From assembly GCF_022758885.1 (NCBI RefSeq), contig NZ_JALEBH010000001.1, positions 372,001 through 436,000 on the forward strand: a stretch of 64,000 nt of DNA, read 5' to 3'. A program made the translations under genes and the position numbers. The notes under the pieces were generated by a model. The model did not search any database. It was not told the DNA's origin and saw only the letters and a list, made by a program, of their open reading frames with translations. Positions 45,007 through 53,280 of this stretch are shown here, piece by piece; the stretch's first letter is position 1; every line of letters begins with the position of its first letter. The stretch comes from Sphingobium sp. BYY-5 (GTDB lineage Bacteria > Pseudomonadota > Alphaproteobacteria > Sphingomonadales > Sphingomonadaceae).

Positions 45007-45798
45007 TCAAAACACCGGCATATTCGCCGGGTCTTCCGGGTCGGCGACCGGCGCGGGGATCGGCGTCACGGGCGAATGGATGCCGCATTCCACCTTGTCC
45101 CAACCGCGCCAGCGGCCCGCGCGCGGGTCTTCGCCCGGCATGACCTTGGAGGTGCAGGGTTCGCAGCCGATCGACAGATAGCCCTGCGCCTCCAGCGGAT
45201 GGCGGGGCAGGTTTTCCCGGTCGAAATAGGCTTCCAGATCCGTCTTGGTCCAGTCGCCCAGCGGGTTGAGTTTCAACCGGCCATCCTCCACCTCGAACCG
45301 GGGCAGGTTCTGGCGCGTCACCGACTGGAACGCCTTGCGCCCCGAAATCCAGGCGTCCAGTCCATCCTTGGCGCGCTTCATCGGTTCGACCTTGCGGATT
45401 TCGCAGCAGCCGTCCGGGTCGTAGGACCAGCGCAGGCCGGTCTCGTCCTTCTTCGCGATCACATCGGCGATCGGCGTGACGGTGCGGCTGTCGGTGAACC
45501 CCATCCGCGTGATGAGCGTGTCGCGATAATGCAGCGTCTCGGCAAACATCTTGAGCGTATCGACGAAGATCACCGGCACGGTCCGGTCCGCCTTGGCCAC
45601 CAGATCGAGCAGCACCGCGCTTTCCGTGCCGAAGGAGGAGACGACGGCGACATTGCCGGCGAGGCCTTCTGCAAACACGGTCTTGAGCATGGTCAGCGTA
45701 TCGACGCCCTCGAACCGCGCGTTGAGCGCGTCGGCCTGCGCCTGGGTAAAGGTGGGTCGGGCGTCGATCAGGTCGATCTGGCGGGCAGGTTCAGCCAT
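45007..45798 (-). CDS. cysH: adenylyl-/phosphoadenylyl-sulfate reductase
   Basis: In this 263-aa PP-loop enzyme 'AVVSSFGTESAVLLDLVAKA' binds the nucleotide. Cysteines in 'DGCCEIRKVEPM' and 'IGCEPCTS' give the CC...CxxC set that holds a [4Fe-4S] cluster, the hallmark of APS-type reductases. The catalytic Cys is in 'KVECGIHS' near the C-terminus. It makes sulfite from activated sulfate. It overlaps the DUF934 gene by 8 bp as the last gene of a sulfate-assimilation operon. Confidence 0.94.
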   Translation of the reverse strand: MAEPARQIDLIDARPTFTQAQADALNARFEGVDTLTMLKTVFAEGLAGNVAVVSSFGTESAVLLDLVAKADRTVPVIFVDTLKMFAETLHYRDTLITRMGFTDSRTVTPIADVIAKKDETGLRWSYDPDGCCEIRKVEPMKRAKDGLDAWISGRKAFQSVTRQNLPRFEVEDGRLKLNPLGDWTKTDLEAYFDRENLPRHPLEAQGYLSIGCEPCTSKVMPGEDPRAGRWRGWDKVECGIHSPVTPIPAPVADPEDPANMPVF

Positions 45799-46231
45799 CT
45801 ATTTTCTCCGGGTGCCGTTTCGCCCAGACGGGCTGGCGGCCGTCGATCGTCTTCTGATAGACGTCGGCATAACGGGTGAGCGCGCGTTCCACGGCGGCGT
45901 CATCCAGCGGCTTGGCGGGATGGAAGCTGTCGAAGCCGCAGCGGCGCATGGCGCTCAACTGGTCCACCAGCACGTCGCCCACGGCGCGCAATTCGCCCTG
46001 ATAGCCCGATTCTCGTAGGATGCGCGCGGCCGAATAACCGCGCCCGTCGCCATAAGCGGGGAAGTTCACCTCCACCAGCGACAGGCGATCGAGATGCGGC
46101 AGCAATTCGCGCGCATCCTCGCCCGGCTCGATGCGGACGGCGGTGGCGTTGGACTGGCCGGTGAAGGATTCAACCGTCACGGCCGGCTCCTGCGCGGCTT
46201 CACCATCGCGGAAGGAGAGAAATTCAACCAT
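45791..46231 (-). CDS. DUF934 protein (sulfur assimilation-linked)
   Basis: This 146-aa protein starts MVEFLSFRDGEAAQEPAVTV. The DUF934 core is 'LSLVEVNFPAYGDGRGYSAA', 'RESGYQGELRAVGDVLVDQL' and 'RCGFDSF'. Members are almost always encoded between sulfite reductase and cysH and are thought to help sulfite reduction, but the biochemical role is not settled. The GGAAGGAGAG before the ATG supports this start. It is separated from cysI by a REP element. Confidence 0.92.
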   Translation of the reverse strand: MVEFLSFRDGEAAQEPAVTVESFTGQSNATAVRIEPGEDARELLPHLDRLSLVEVNFPAYGDGRGYSAARILRESGYQGELRAVGDVLVDQLSAMRRCGFDSFHPAKPLDDAAVERALTRYADVYQKTIDGRQPVWAKRHPEKIDG

Positions 46232-46259
46232 GATTAAAACCCTCCCATCCAAACACCAT

Positions 46260-46346
46260 CGTCATCCCCGCGAAGGCGGGGATCCATCTCCTGGCTTTGC
46301 GCCAGTCGATGCCGTGGGAGATGGGTTTCCGCCTTCGTGGAAACGA
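46260..46346. repeat. REP-type palindromic element (CCCCGCGAAGGCGGGG family) within the cys operon
   Basis: A left hairpin 'TCATCCCCGCGAAGGCGGGG', a middle with ATCTCC...GGAGAT and a degenerate right arm 'GTTTCCGCCTTCGTGGAAAC'. It separates cysI from the DUF934 gene inside what is otherwise a compact operon, so it may process or stabilise the message. Confidence 0.88.
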
Positions 46347-46372
46347 CAAAGATTTTTTTGCGAGACGACAAC

Positions 46373-48004
46373 TCAACCATAGATCGCCTCCTTGAAGGGC
46401 TTCATGCCGATGCGGCGATAGGTGTCGAGGAAGCGTTCGCCGCTTTCCCGCTGGGCGAGGTAAATGTCTGTGACCTTCTCGATCGCGTCGACCACGCCGT
46501 CCTCGGAAAAGCCTGGGCCGGTGATCTGGCCCAGCGAAGCATCCTCCGCGCCCGATCCGCCGAGCAGGAGCTGGAAATTCTCCACACCCTTCCGGTCCAC
46601 GCCAAGGATGCCGATATGCCCGGCATGGTGATGGCCGCAGGCATTGATGCAGCCGCTGATCTTGAGCTTCAATTCGCCCAGTTCCGCCTGCCGCTCCGTA
46701 TCGGCGAAGCGCTGCGCGATCTTCTGCGCCAGCGGGATCGAGCGCGCATTGGCGAGCGCGCAATAGTCCAGGCCGGGGCAGGCGATGATATCGGTGATGA
46801 GGTCGAGGTTCGCCTCGGCCAGCCCCGCCTCGTCCAGCTTCTGCCAGATGGCGTGGAGGTCGGCTTTCCTGACATGCGGCAGGACCAGATTCTGCGCATG
46901 GGTGACACGCAGTTCGTCGAACGAATAGGTTTCGGCCAGGTCCGCGACCAGGTCGATCTGCTCCGCCGAAGCGTCGCCCGGAATGCCGGTCAAAGGCTTG
47001 AGGCTGATATTGACGATCGCATAGCCCGGCTGCTTGTGCGCCGCGACCTGCCGGTCGACCCACAGGGCAAAGGCCGGATCGCTGCGGTCGATATCGTCCG
47101 ACAGGCCGTCCTCATAGGCGGGATTGGCGAAGAAGGCGCGGATGCGGTCCAGTTCCTCGGTCGGCGGATTGAGGCCGAGGTCGCGCATATGGGCGAACTC
47201 CTCCTCGACCTGGCGCTTATATTCCTCGACACCGATCTCGTGGACCAGGATCTTGATCCGCGCCTTATACTTGTTGTCACGGCGGCCGTGGCGGTTGTAG
47301 ACGCGCAGGCACGCCTCCAGATAGGAGACGATCTCCTCCTCCGGCACGAAATCCTTGATCTGCGGCGCGACCATCGGGGTGCGCCCCATGCCGCCACCGG
47401 CATAGACTTCCGCGCCGATGACACCGTCCCGCTCGACCAGCTTCAAGCCGATATCGTGCAGCCGCATCGCTGCGCGATCATCCTCGGTCGCGATCACGCA
47501 AATCTTGAACTTGCGCGGCAGATAGGTGAATTCGGGGTGGAAACTCGACCATTGGCGCAGCAATTCGGCCCAGGGGCGGGGGTCCGCCACCTCGTCCGCC
47601 GAAACGCCCGCATATTGGTCGGACGAGATATTGCGGATGCAATTGCCGCTGGTCTGGATGGCGTGCATCTCCACGCTCGCCAGTTCGGCGAGGATGTCGG
47701 GCGCGTCGGCCAGCTTGATCCAGTTATATTGCAGGTTCTGGCGCGTGGTGAAGTGGCCATAGCCCTTGTCATATTTCGCCGCGATCTCGCCCAGCTTGCG
47801 CATCTGCCTGCCGGACAGCGTGCCATAGGGGATGGCGACACGCAGCATATAGGCGTGAAGCTGAAGATAGAGGCCGTTCATCAGCCGCAGCGGCTTGAAC
47901 TGGTCCTCGGTCAACGCGCCGGTCAGGCGGCGCTGCACCTGGTCGCGAAACTCCTCGACACGGGCGTCGACGATGGACTGGTCATATTGGTCGTAGCGAT
48001 ACAT
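46373..48004 (-). CDS. cysI: assimilatory sulfite reductase, siroheme/[4Fe-4S] subunit
   Basis: In this 543-aa protein two siroheme-binding repeats are visible ('GHFTTRQNLQYNWIKLAD', 'SGNCIRNISSDQYAGV'). The cluster cysteines are C-x5-C in 'ACPGLDYCALA' and C-x3-C in 'SGCINACGHHHAGHIG'. It reduces sulfite to sulfide with six electrons. The genes around it (cobA for siroheme, DUF934, cysH) make sulfite rather than nitrite the likely substrate. No flavoprotein cysJ is in the window, so ferredoxin or another donor is likely. Confidence 0.93.
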   Translation of the reverse strand: MYRYDQYDQSIVDARVEEFRDQVQRRLTGALTEDQFKPLRLMNGLYLQLHAYMLRVAIPYGTLSGRQMRKLGEIAAKYDKGYGHFTTRQNLQYNWIKLADAPDILAELASVEMHAIQTSGNCIRNISSDQYAGVSADEVADPRPWAELLRQWSSFHPEFTYLPRKFKICVIATEDDRAAMRLHDIGLKLVERDGVIGAEVYAGGGMGRTPMVAPQIKDFVPEEEIVSYLEACLRVYNRHGRRDNKYKARIKILVHEIGVEEYKRQVEEEFAHMRDLGLNPPTEELDRIRAFFANPAYEDGLSDDIDRSDPAFALWVDRQVAAHKQPGYAIVNISLKPLTGIPGDASAEQIDLVADLAETYSFDELRVTHAQNLVLPHVRKADLHAIWQKLDEAGLAEANLDLITDIIACPGLDYCALANARSIPLAQKIAQRFADTERQAELGELKLKISGCINACGHHHAGHIGILGVDRKGVENFQLLLGGSGAEDASLGQITGPGFSEDGVVDAIEKVTDIYLAQRESGERFLDTYRRIGMKPFKEAIYG

Positions 48005-48005
48005 G

Positions 48006-48302
48006 TCAGATCACCCACTTGCCGATATCGGCCTCGGCGGTTTCGGGGATAAGGTCGGGGCGCACCGTCGGTCCCAGCGCGCGGATGCGGTCCTTGATAT
48101 GCGCCGGGCGCACGCCTTCGTCCGTGACGGTCGCGTCGATCACATAGGCGCCCACGACCCGCAGCGCGGCTTCCTCGGTCCGCGCCAGGTCATCGCCCTT
48201 GTCGCCGACATCGACGGACTCGGCCACCTGCCGCGACCAGCCATCGCCAGCCCACCAGATGACGTCGCCCGATGCCAGATCATTCCCCGTCAGAATTTTC
48301 AT
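48006..48302 (-). CDS. DUF2849 protein
   Basis: This 98-aa protein starts MKILTGNDLASGDVIWWAGD. 'EEAALRVVGAYVIDATVTDE' and 'RPAHIKDRIRALGPTVRPDL' are its conserved parts. DUF2849 genes are typically found between cobA/cysG and cysI in alphaproteobacteria, suggesting an accessory role in sulfite or nitrite reduction. It overlaps cobA by 4 bp (ATGA), and cysI starts one base after its stop, so all three are translationally linked. Confidence 0.9.
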   Translation of the reverse strand: MKILTGNDLASGDVIWWAGDGWSRQVAESVDVGDKGDDLARTEEAALRVVGAYVIDATVTDEGVRPAHIKDRIRALGPTVRPDLIPETAEADIGKWVI

Positions 48303-49114
48303 TCTACCCTTTTCCCGTTCGGCCCGTTTGTTGTCAGGCCTTCCATAGTCGTTGCCGTGTCCCGATAGGCGAGGAGCACATCGTCCGCCAGCGCGTGGCC
48401 CGCCACCTCGCCCACCACGATCAGCGCCGGGCTGACTACCTTTTCCCGCTCCACCATGTCGCCCAGATCGGCGAGCAGGGTGCGCAGCGTCCGCATATCG
48501 GCGCGCGTGCCATTTTCCAGCACTGCGACCGGAATGGCGGGCGAAACGCCGTCGGCGATCAGCTTGTCGGCTATGTCGGCGGCGGTCGCGACGCCCATAT
48601 AGATAACGAGCGTGCGCCCCTTGCCCGCCAGCCCCGACCAGTCCTGGTCGGTCAGGCCCTTGCACTGGCCCGCGACGAAGCTGACCGCGCTCGACGCCGC
48701 GCGATGGGTGAGGGGGAGCTGCGCCTGCGCCGCGCTGCCGATCGCCGCGCTGATGCCCGGCACCACCTCCACCGGCACGCCCGCTGTGCGACAGGCATCG
48801 ACTTCCTCGCCGCCCCGGCCGAAGATGAACGGATCGCCGCCCTTCAACCGCACGACGCTGCGTCCCTGGCGGGCCAGATCGACCAGCAGCGCGTTGATCG
48901 CCTCCTGCGGCATGGAATGGCGGCTGCGCTGCTTGGCGACGGAAATCAGCTCGGCGTCGGGCGAGGCCAGCGCCAATATCGCGTCCGACACCAGCCCGTC
49001 ATGCACGATCACCCCCGCCGCGCGGATCAACCGCGCGGCCTTGATCGTCAGCAGGTCCGGATCGCCCGGTCCCGCGCCGACCAGGTGGACGATAGCAGGT
49101 GCGTTGTCAGCCAT
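48299..49114 (-). CDS. cobA: uroporphyrinogen-III C-methyltransferase
   Basis: This 271-aa protein has the SUMT signatures 'VHLVGAGPGDPDLLTIKAAR', 'VVRLKGGDPFIFGRGGEEVD' and 'VPGISAAIGSAAQAQLPLTH'. It transfers two methyl groups from SAM to uroporphyrinogen III, making precorrin-2, the precursor of siroheme. As first gene of the operon it supplies siroheme for CysI. The ATG at 49114 fits the family; an in-frame ATG at 49126 is also possible. Confidence 0.94.
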   Translation of the reverse strand: MADNAPAIVHLVGAGPGDPDLLTIKAARLIRAAGVIVHDGLVSDAILALASPDAELISVAKQRSRHSMPQEAINALLVDLARQGRSVVRLKGGDPFIFGRGGEEVDACRTAGVPVEVVPGISAAIGSAAQAQLPLTHRAASSAVSFVAGQCKGLTDQDWSGLAGKGRTLVIYMGVATAADIADKLIADGVSPAIPVAVLENGTRADMRTLRTLLADLGDMVEREKVVSPALIVVGEVAGHALADDVLLAYRDTATTMEGLTTNGPNGKRVE

Positions 49115-49231
49115 GGTCGCCCACATGGCGAATGCGACGCATGAGTTCAATTCAGAATGGGTATGGCATGGATTAGGAAATGTTTTTGCGTGGGGGGGGA
49201 ATGGGGAGCCGAGGCATCGCTCCCCGAACTC

Positions 49232-49321
49232 CGTCATCCCCGCGGAGGCAGGGATCCATCTCTCCAGCCTGGCGCTGGATGCATGGTCAGGAGATGGGTT
49301 CCCGCCTTCGCGGGAATGACG
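49232..49321. repeat. REP-type palindromic element (CCCCGCGGAGGCAGGG/CCCGCCTTCGCGGG family)
   Basis: A left arm 'TCATCCCCGCGGAGGCAGGG' and a right arm 'TTCCCGCCTTCGCGGGAATG', with ATCTCTCC...GGAGAT in the middle. It occupies part of the roughly 330-bp gap upstream of cobA. The rest of that gap (49115-49231) would hold the operon promoter, but no convincing boxes were identified; a run of eight G's lies at 49192-49199. Confidence 0.88.
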
Positions 49322-49441
49322 AAGTTGGGTGGGGAGGGGAATGGCGGCTTTCGGGAAGGCATCGGCCGATAGCGGTCATTTCGTCATGTCGGAAAAGTGA
49401 TACCCCCGACCGGCGCTTGTTATGGCGGGCGGAGTAAGCTA

Positions 49442-50215
49442 ATGCCTTGCGGCGACCAGATAGATAACGAGCGTGATATGTGGTCTTCATTCAAAGCATT
49501 AGCCGCCCGGATCGGCTTGTCGGCGGAAAAAATTGCTGCTGTCGAGCAGGAGGGTGGGACTTCGCTAGTCCAACACCCGCTCGATGAGGGCGTAGAGTTT
49601 GTCGTTCGCCCCGATCCGGACTGGACGCAGCGATTGCGCGAGGCGTGGCAAGGAAATCTCGTTAATAGCCGCCGCGAAACAGCCGGAACTTTTCAAATAA
49701 TCGATGGCCTGTTGGAAATTAGCGACGTCGCTTCACCGGACAAGAGCATCACCATGCCGGTTGTTCCCGGAGAGTATGAGGTGTCCCTGACGATCGCCCA
49801 TCTGGGATCGGAGCAGACCTACGACTACGAGGAGCACATCTCCCACGCGGTTGCGCTCCTGAAAGGGAATAGACATGTGGCAGCGATTGAGCCGCTTACC
49901 GATGAAGACGGCGTGGAACTTTGCGTGAATGCATATGCTGTGGGATTTGGAACCGATGGAGTTATTCGGGAGGCTTGTGGAGATCATGCGGGCCGTTGGG
50001 CCTTAAAGCTCGGCAACATGTTCTTCCCAGAATCTCCAAGTGCCGCAAATCGTAGGGATTGGATCACAATCAAGAATGATAATGGGCAGGGCGCAGTTGT
50101 TGCTTTTCATGCGGGTCATGGCAAAGACGATTATCCGGTTTTTCGGCTTTCGGACGCCAATGGGCAGACCATCGGTGTGCTAGCTGACTTTTTCGTTGAT
50201 AATCGACCTTGGTAA
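49442..50215 (+). CDS. DUF4241-like protein in a low-GC segment
   Basis: This 257-aa protein starts after GGAG (MPCGDQIDNERDMWSSFKAL). The region 'VVPGEYEVSLTIAHLGSE' and the C-terminal 'GAVVAFHAGHGKDDYPVFRL', 'VLADFFVDNRPW' resemble DUF4241 proteins (proline-glycine turn, xxSGxGDGxYP-like motif, terminal DF pattern). No catalytic residues are evident. Base composition is visibly lower in GC than the neighbours, with A/T-ending codons, which suggests recent acquisition. An immunity or phage-related role is conceivable but not shown. Confidence 0.7.
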   Translation: MPCGDQIDNERDMWSSFKALAARIGLSAEKIAAVEQEGGTSLVQHPLDEGVEFVVRPDPDWTQRLREAWQGNLVNSRRETAGTFQIIDGLLEISDVASPDKSITMPVVPGEYEVSLTIAHLGSEQTYDYEEHISHAVALLKGNRHVAAIEPLTDEDGVELCVNAYAVGFGTDGVIREACGDHAGRWALKLGNMFFPESPSAANRRDWITIKNDNGQGAVVAFHAGHGKDDYPVFRLSDANGQTIGVLADFFVDNRPW

Positions 50216-50349
50216 ACCGCGCGAAGCGTAGATCGTTAGCCCAGATACCGACAAACAGTGTTTTCTGTCAGCGTCCGCTCCTGAACATCACGCATTCCCG
50301 AATGAATGGCTGCCATTGCTCGCAAACTGTCCGCTAACAGATAACCCTC

Positions 50350-51780
50350 TCAATCCCCCATCGCGCTGACGTCGATCTCCCGGAGACCCACGCCCAGCGA
50401 TGCGCGGGGTGTCTCGATCTCGGCCGATACCACCGGATAGGCGCAATAGTCGGCGGCATAATAGGCGCCCGGCCGGTGATTGCCCGATATGCCCACCCCG
50501 CCGAACGGCGCGGAGGAGGAAGCGCCGTTGGTTGGTCGGTTCCAGTTGACCACGCCGGCACGGACGTTGGACCAGAATTGGCTATATTGTTCGGGCGACC
50601 CGCCGATCAGCGAAGCGGACAGGCCATAGCGGCTGTTGTTGGCCTCCGCGATCGCAGCATCGAACTCGGCCACGCGCACCACCTGCAACAACGGCCCGAA
50701 CAGCTCGACATCGGGCCGTTCCTTCATCGCCGTCACATCGATGATCGCGGGCGTCAGGAAGGGCAGGCCCTTCATCGGCCGCACCATATGCTTGATCGGC
50801 CGGCCGCCATGGCTCATCAGCCAGAGGAAGCTTTCGGTCAGGCCGTCCGCCGCCTGATTATCGATCACCGGCCCCATATAGGGCGGGGGGTCGGCATGAG
50901 GATGATCGACGATCAGCCGATCGGCCAGTTTCTTGATTTCCGCGATCAGCCGGTCGGCCAGGCTTTCCTTGACGATGAGGCGGCTGGCGGCGGTGCAGCG
51001 CTGGCCGCTGCTCAGGAAGGCGGACTGGACGACGATCGCCGCCGCAGCGTGGATTTCTGGCGTGTCCCACACGACGATGGGATTGTTGCCGCCCATTTCC
51101 AGCGCCAGGATTTTCGAAGGCTGGGCCGCGAACTGGCGATTGATCGCGATGCCCGTCTGCGCCGATCCGGTGAAGAGGATGCCGCCGACGTCCGGATGGG
51201 CAGCCAGCGCCTTGCCCGCCTCCGCATCGCCGATCAACAGCCGCACCGCATCTGTCGGCACGCCCGCCTCATGATAGAGCTTCACCAGCATCTCACCCAC
51301 CGCGGGCGTCTTTTCCGACGGCTTGAATATTACGGCATTGCCCGCCAGCAGCGCCGGGATGATATGGCCGTTGGGCAGGTGCGCGGGGAAATTATAGGGG
51401 CCAAGCACCGCCATGACGCCATGGGGCTTGTGCCGCACCGACTGGCGCGCGCCTAGATTGGCCTCCAGCCGCCTTTGCCCGGTGCGTTCGGAATAAGCGG
51501 CGACGCTGACGTCCACCTTGCCCATGACGGCGGCGACTTCGGCGCGGGCGTCCCATAGCGGCTTGCCGGTTTCGCGCGCGATCAGGTCGGCCAGCGCCTC
51601 CTCATGCCGCCGCACGACATTGACGAAACGGCGCAACGTTTCGATGCGATAGGCGATGGGTTGCGCGGCCCATCTGGGCCAGGCGGCACGGGCGCGGGCG
51701 ACCTCCGTATCGACGTTCCCCGGTTCGCCCTGCCAGAGCAGCACGCCGGTGGCAGGTTCATAAGATGCAAGCGCGACCAT
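50350..51780 (-). CDS. astD: succinylglutamate-semialdehyde dehydrogenase (AstD-type)
   Basis: This 476-aa aldehyde dehydrogenase has 'MAVLGPYNFPAHLPNGHIIP' (NAD site), general base Glu in 'LALEMGGNNP', nucleophile Cys in 'SSGQRCTAASR', and the AstD-type C-terminus 'GVGISGNHRPGAYYAADYCA'. AstD oxidises N-succinylglutamate semialdehyde in the arginine succinyltransferase pathway. No astA, astB, astC or astE is nearby, so it may be a solitary copy or act on another semialdehyde. A second paralog lies at 59220-60629. Confidence 0.88.
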   Translation of the reverse strand: MVALASYEPATGVLLWQGEPGNVDTEVARARAAWPRWAAQPIAYRIETLRRFVNVVRRHEEALADLIARETGKPLWDARAEVAAVMGKVDVSVAAYSERTGQRRLEANLGARQSVRHKPHGVMAVLGPYNFPAHLPNGHIIPALLAGNAVIFKPSEKTPAVGEMLVKLYHEAGVPTDAVRLLIGDAEAGKALAAHPDVGGILFTGSAQTGIAINRQFAAQPSKILALEMGGNNPIVVWDTPEIHAAAAIVVQSAFLSSGQRCTAASRLIVKESLADRLIAEIKKLADRLIVDHPHADPPPYMGPVIDNQAADGLTESFLWLMSHGGRPIKHMVRPMKGLPFLTPAIIDVTAMKERPDVELFGPLLQVVRVAEFDAAIAEANNSRYGLSASLIGGSPEQYSQFWSNVRAGVVNWNRPTNGASSSAPFGGVGISGNHRPGAYYAADYCAYPVVSAEIETPRASLGVGLREIDVSAMGD

Positions 51781-51845
51781 TTGGGGAGCGGTATGACGGA
51801 TATTGGTTAAGGAAAGGCAAGGGACGTTGTAGCTCTTCTATAGTT

Positions 51846-53243
51846 TTAGGGCGTTTTCGGCGCGTCCCCATGCGCCGCCCCCATCCGCCGGATCGCCGCC
51901 ACCTTTGCGTGCAGCGGACCCCAGTCATCGGCCGTGTCGATCGCGCTCCAGATCGCCTCTACCTCCTCTATGTGCATGGAGCAGGGCGCTGCGTCAGCCC
52001 AATAGGCGTGGTCCTTCGCTCCTGCCACAGCGGCAAAATTCGTGATCGCCTCGCGGAACGGCGCCCAGGCGGCGTCGCCGTAAGCCGCCCCGTCGCGCAC
52101 CGCACCCCCACGCCAGTCGTGGAAAAATCGGTCGATCCCCGTGCCTGTCGTCACAAGTCCGCGCACCGCCGCCTCGATCATCGCGCCGGTGTCTCCGCCC
52201 GGCACGACTCCCAGCCGCCAGCAGAAGCGCCGCTGCATCGCTTCCCCGTACAGCGCCGGAAATCGCTCCAACTGTTCGATCAGCGGCGGCGCCTCCACCA
52301 GCGCGCGCAGCGACACTGCCAGTTGCGCCACGTCCCAATGGATCGCCTCCGCCTGCCGCCCGAAGGCGTAAAGGCCGGCATGATCGAAATAGGCGGCGGT
52401 GAAGCCCGCGTCCCAAAAGGGCGTGAAGCGCCACGGCCCATAGTCGAAACTCTCGCCCGTCACGTTGATATTGTCGCTGTTGAGCACGCCATGCACGAAG
52501 CCCGCGACCATATAGCTGGCCGCCAGATCGGCGGTGCGCTCCACTACTCGGCCCAGCAGTTGCGCGGGCGGATTGTCGCCCGGTGCTTCGCCATAGAGGC
52601 GCGTCAGCGTATAGTCGGTCAGCCGTTCCAGCAGCGCCTTGTCGTCATGGAAGGCCGCCCGCTGGAACGAGCCGATGCGGATATGCGAATGGCTCAAACG
52701 CACCATCGCCGCTCCGCGCGTGGGCGACGGCTCGTCATTCCTCTCCAGCGCCTCGCCGGTCTCGATGATGGAGAATGTCTTGGACGTGTTCACGCCCAAC
52801 GCCTCCAGCATCTCGGTCGCCAATATTTCCCGCACCCCGCCTTTCAGCGTCAGTCGTCCGTCGCCGAAGCGGCTATAGGGCGTCTGGCCCGATCCCTTGG
52901 TGCCCAGGTCCAGCAACCGTCCCGCATTGTCCCGCAATTGCGCGAACAGGAAACCGCGCCCGTCGCCGATGTCGGGATTATAATGGCGGAACTGATGGCC
53001 GTGATAGCGCAGCGCCAGCGGCTGGGGCAGGCTGCCCTCCAGCGGCGTAAAGCGTCCGAAATGCGCGATCCATTGCTCGTCGCTCAGCCCCTCCAGCCCG
53101 ACGGATGCCGCGGCCCGGTTGTTGCGATAGCGCAGGATCGCCTGCGGAAAGTCCGCCGCCGCGACCGGATCGGCGATATCCGGCATCAGCGCGTCGATTT
53201 CGGTGGCGGGACGATATTTGGCGGCTTGCGGCGTCTGGTTCAT
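51846..53243 (-). CDS. selO: protein adenylyltransferase SelO (YdiU/UPF0061 family)
   Basis: In this 465-aa pseudokinase-fold protein 'YRNNRAAASVGLEGLSDEQW', 'YHGHQFRHYNPDIGDGRGFL', 'LGTKGSGQTPYSRFGDGRLT' (nucleotide-binding loop) and 'VAGFVHGVLNSDNINVTGES' match SelO, which transfers AMP to Ser, Thr or Tyr of proteins under oxidative stress. The last 100 or so residues ('FREAITNFAAVAGAKDHAYW' onward) do not show the usual C-terminal pattern with NP..RN and a cysteine at the end, so this looks like a variant branch. It is divergent from a hydrolase gene. Confidence 0.9.
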   Translation of the reverse strand: MNQTPQAAKYRPATEIDALMPDIADPVAAADFPQAILRYRNNRAAASVGLEGLSDEQWIAHFGRFTPLEGSLPQPLALRYHGHQFRHYNPDIGDGRGFLFAQLRDNAGRLLDLGTKGSGQTPYSRFGDGRLTLKGGVREILATEMLEALGVNTSKTFSIIETGEALERNDEPSPTRGAAMVRLSHSHIRIGSFQRAAFHDDKALLERLTDYTLTRLYGEAPGDNPPAQLLGRVVERTADLAASYMVAGFVHGVLNSDNINVTGESFDYGPWRFTPFWDAGFTAAYFDHAGLYAFGRQAEAIHWDVAQLAVSLRALVEAPPLIEQLERFPALYGEAMQRRFCWRLGVVPGGDTGAMIEAAVRGLVTTGTGIDRFFHDWRGGAVRDGAAYGDAAWAPFREAITNFAAVAGAKDHAYWADAAPCSMHIEEVEAIWSAIDTADDWGPLHAKVAAIRRMGAAHGDAPKTP

Positions 53244-53280
53244 AAGGCGATATGGGGGAACGTCACCCGAAGGATCAAGC

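Noticed and set aside
53203..53280. Upstream start for the alpha/beta hydrolase
   Set aside because: It would overlap the divergent selO start; the TTG at 53281 has a good ribosome-binding site.
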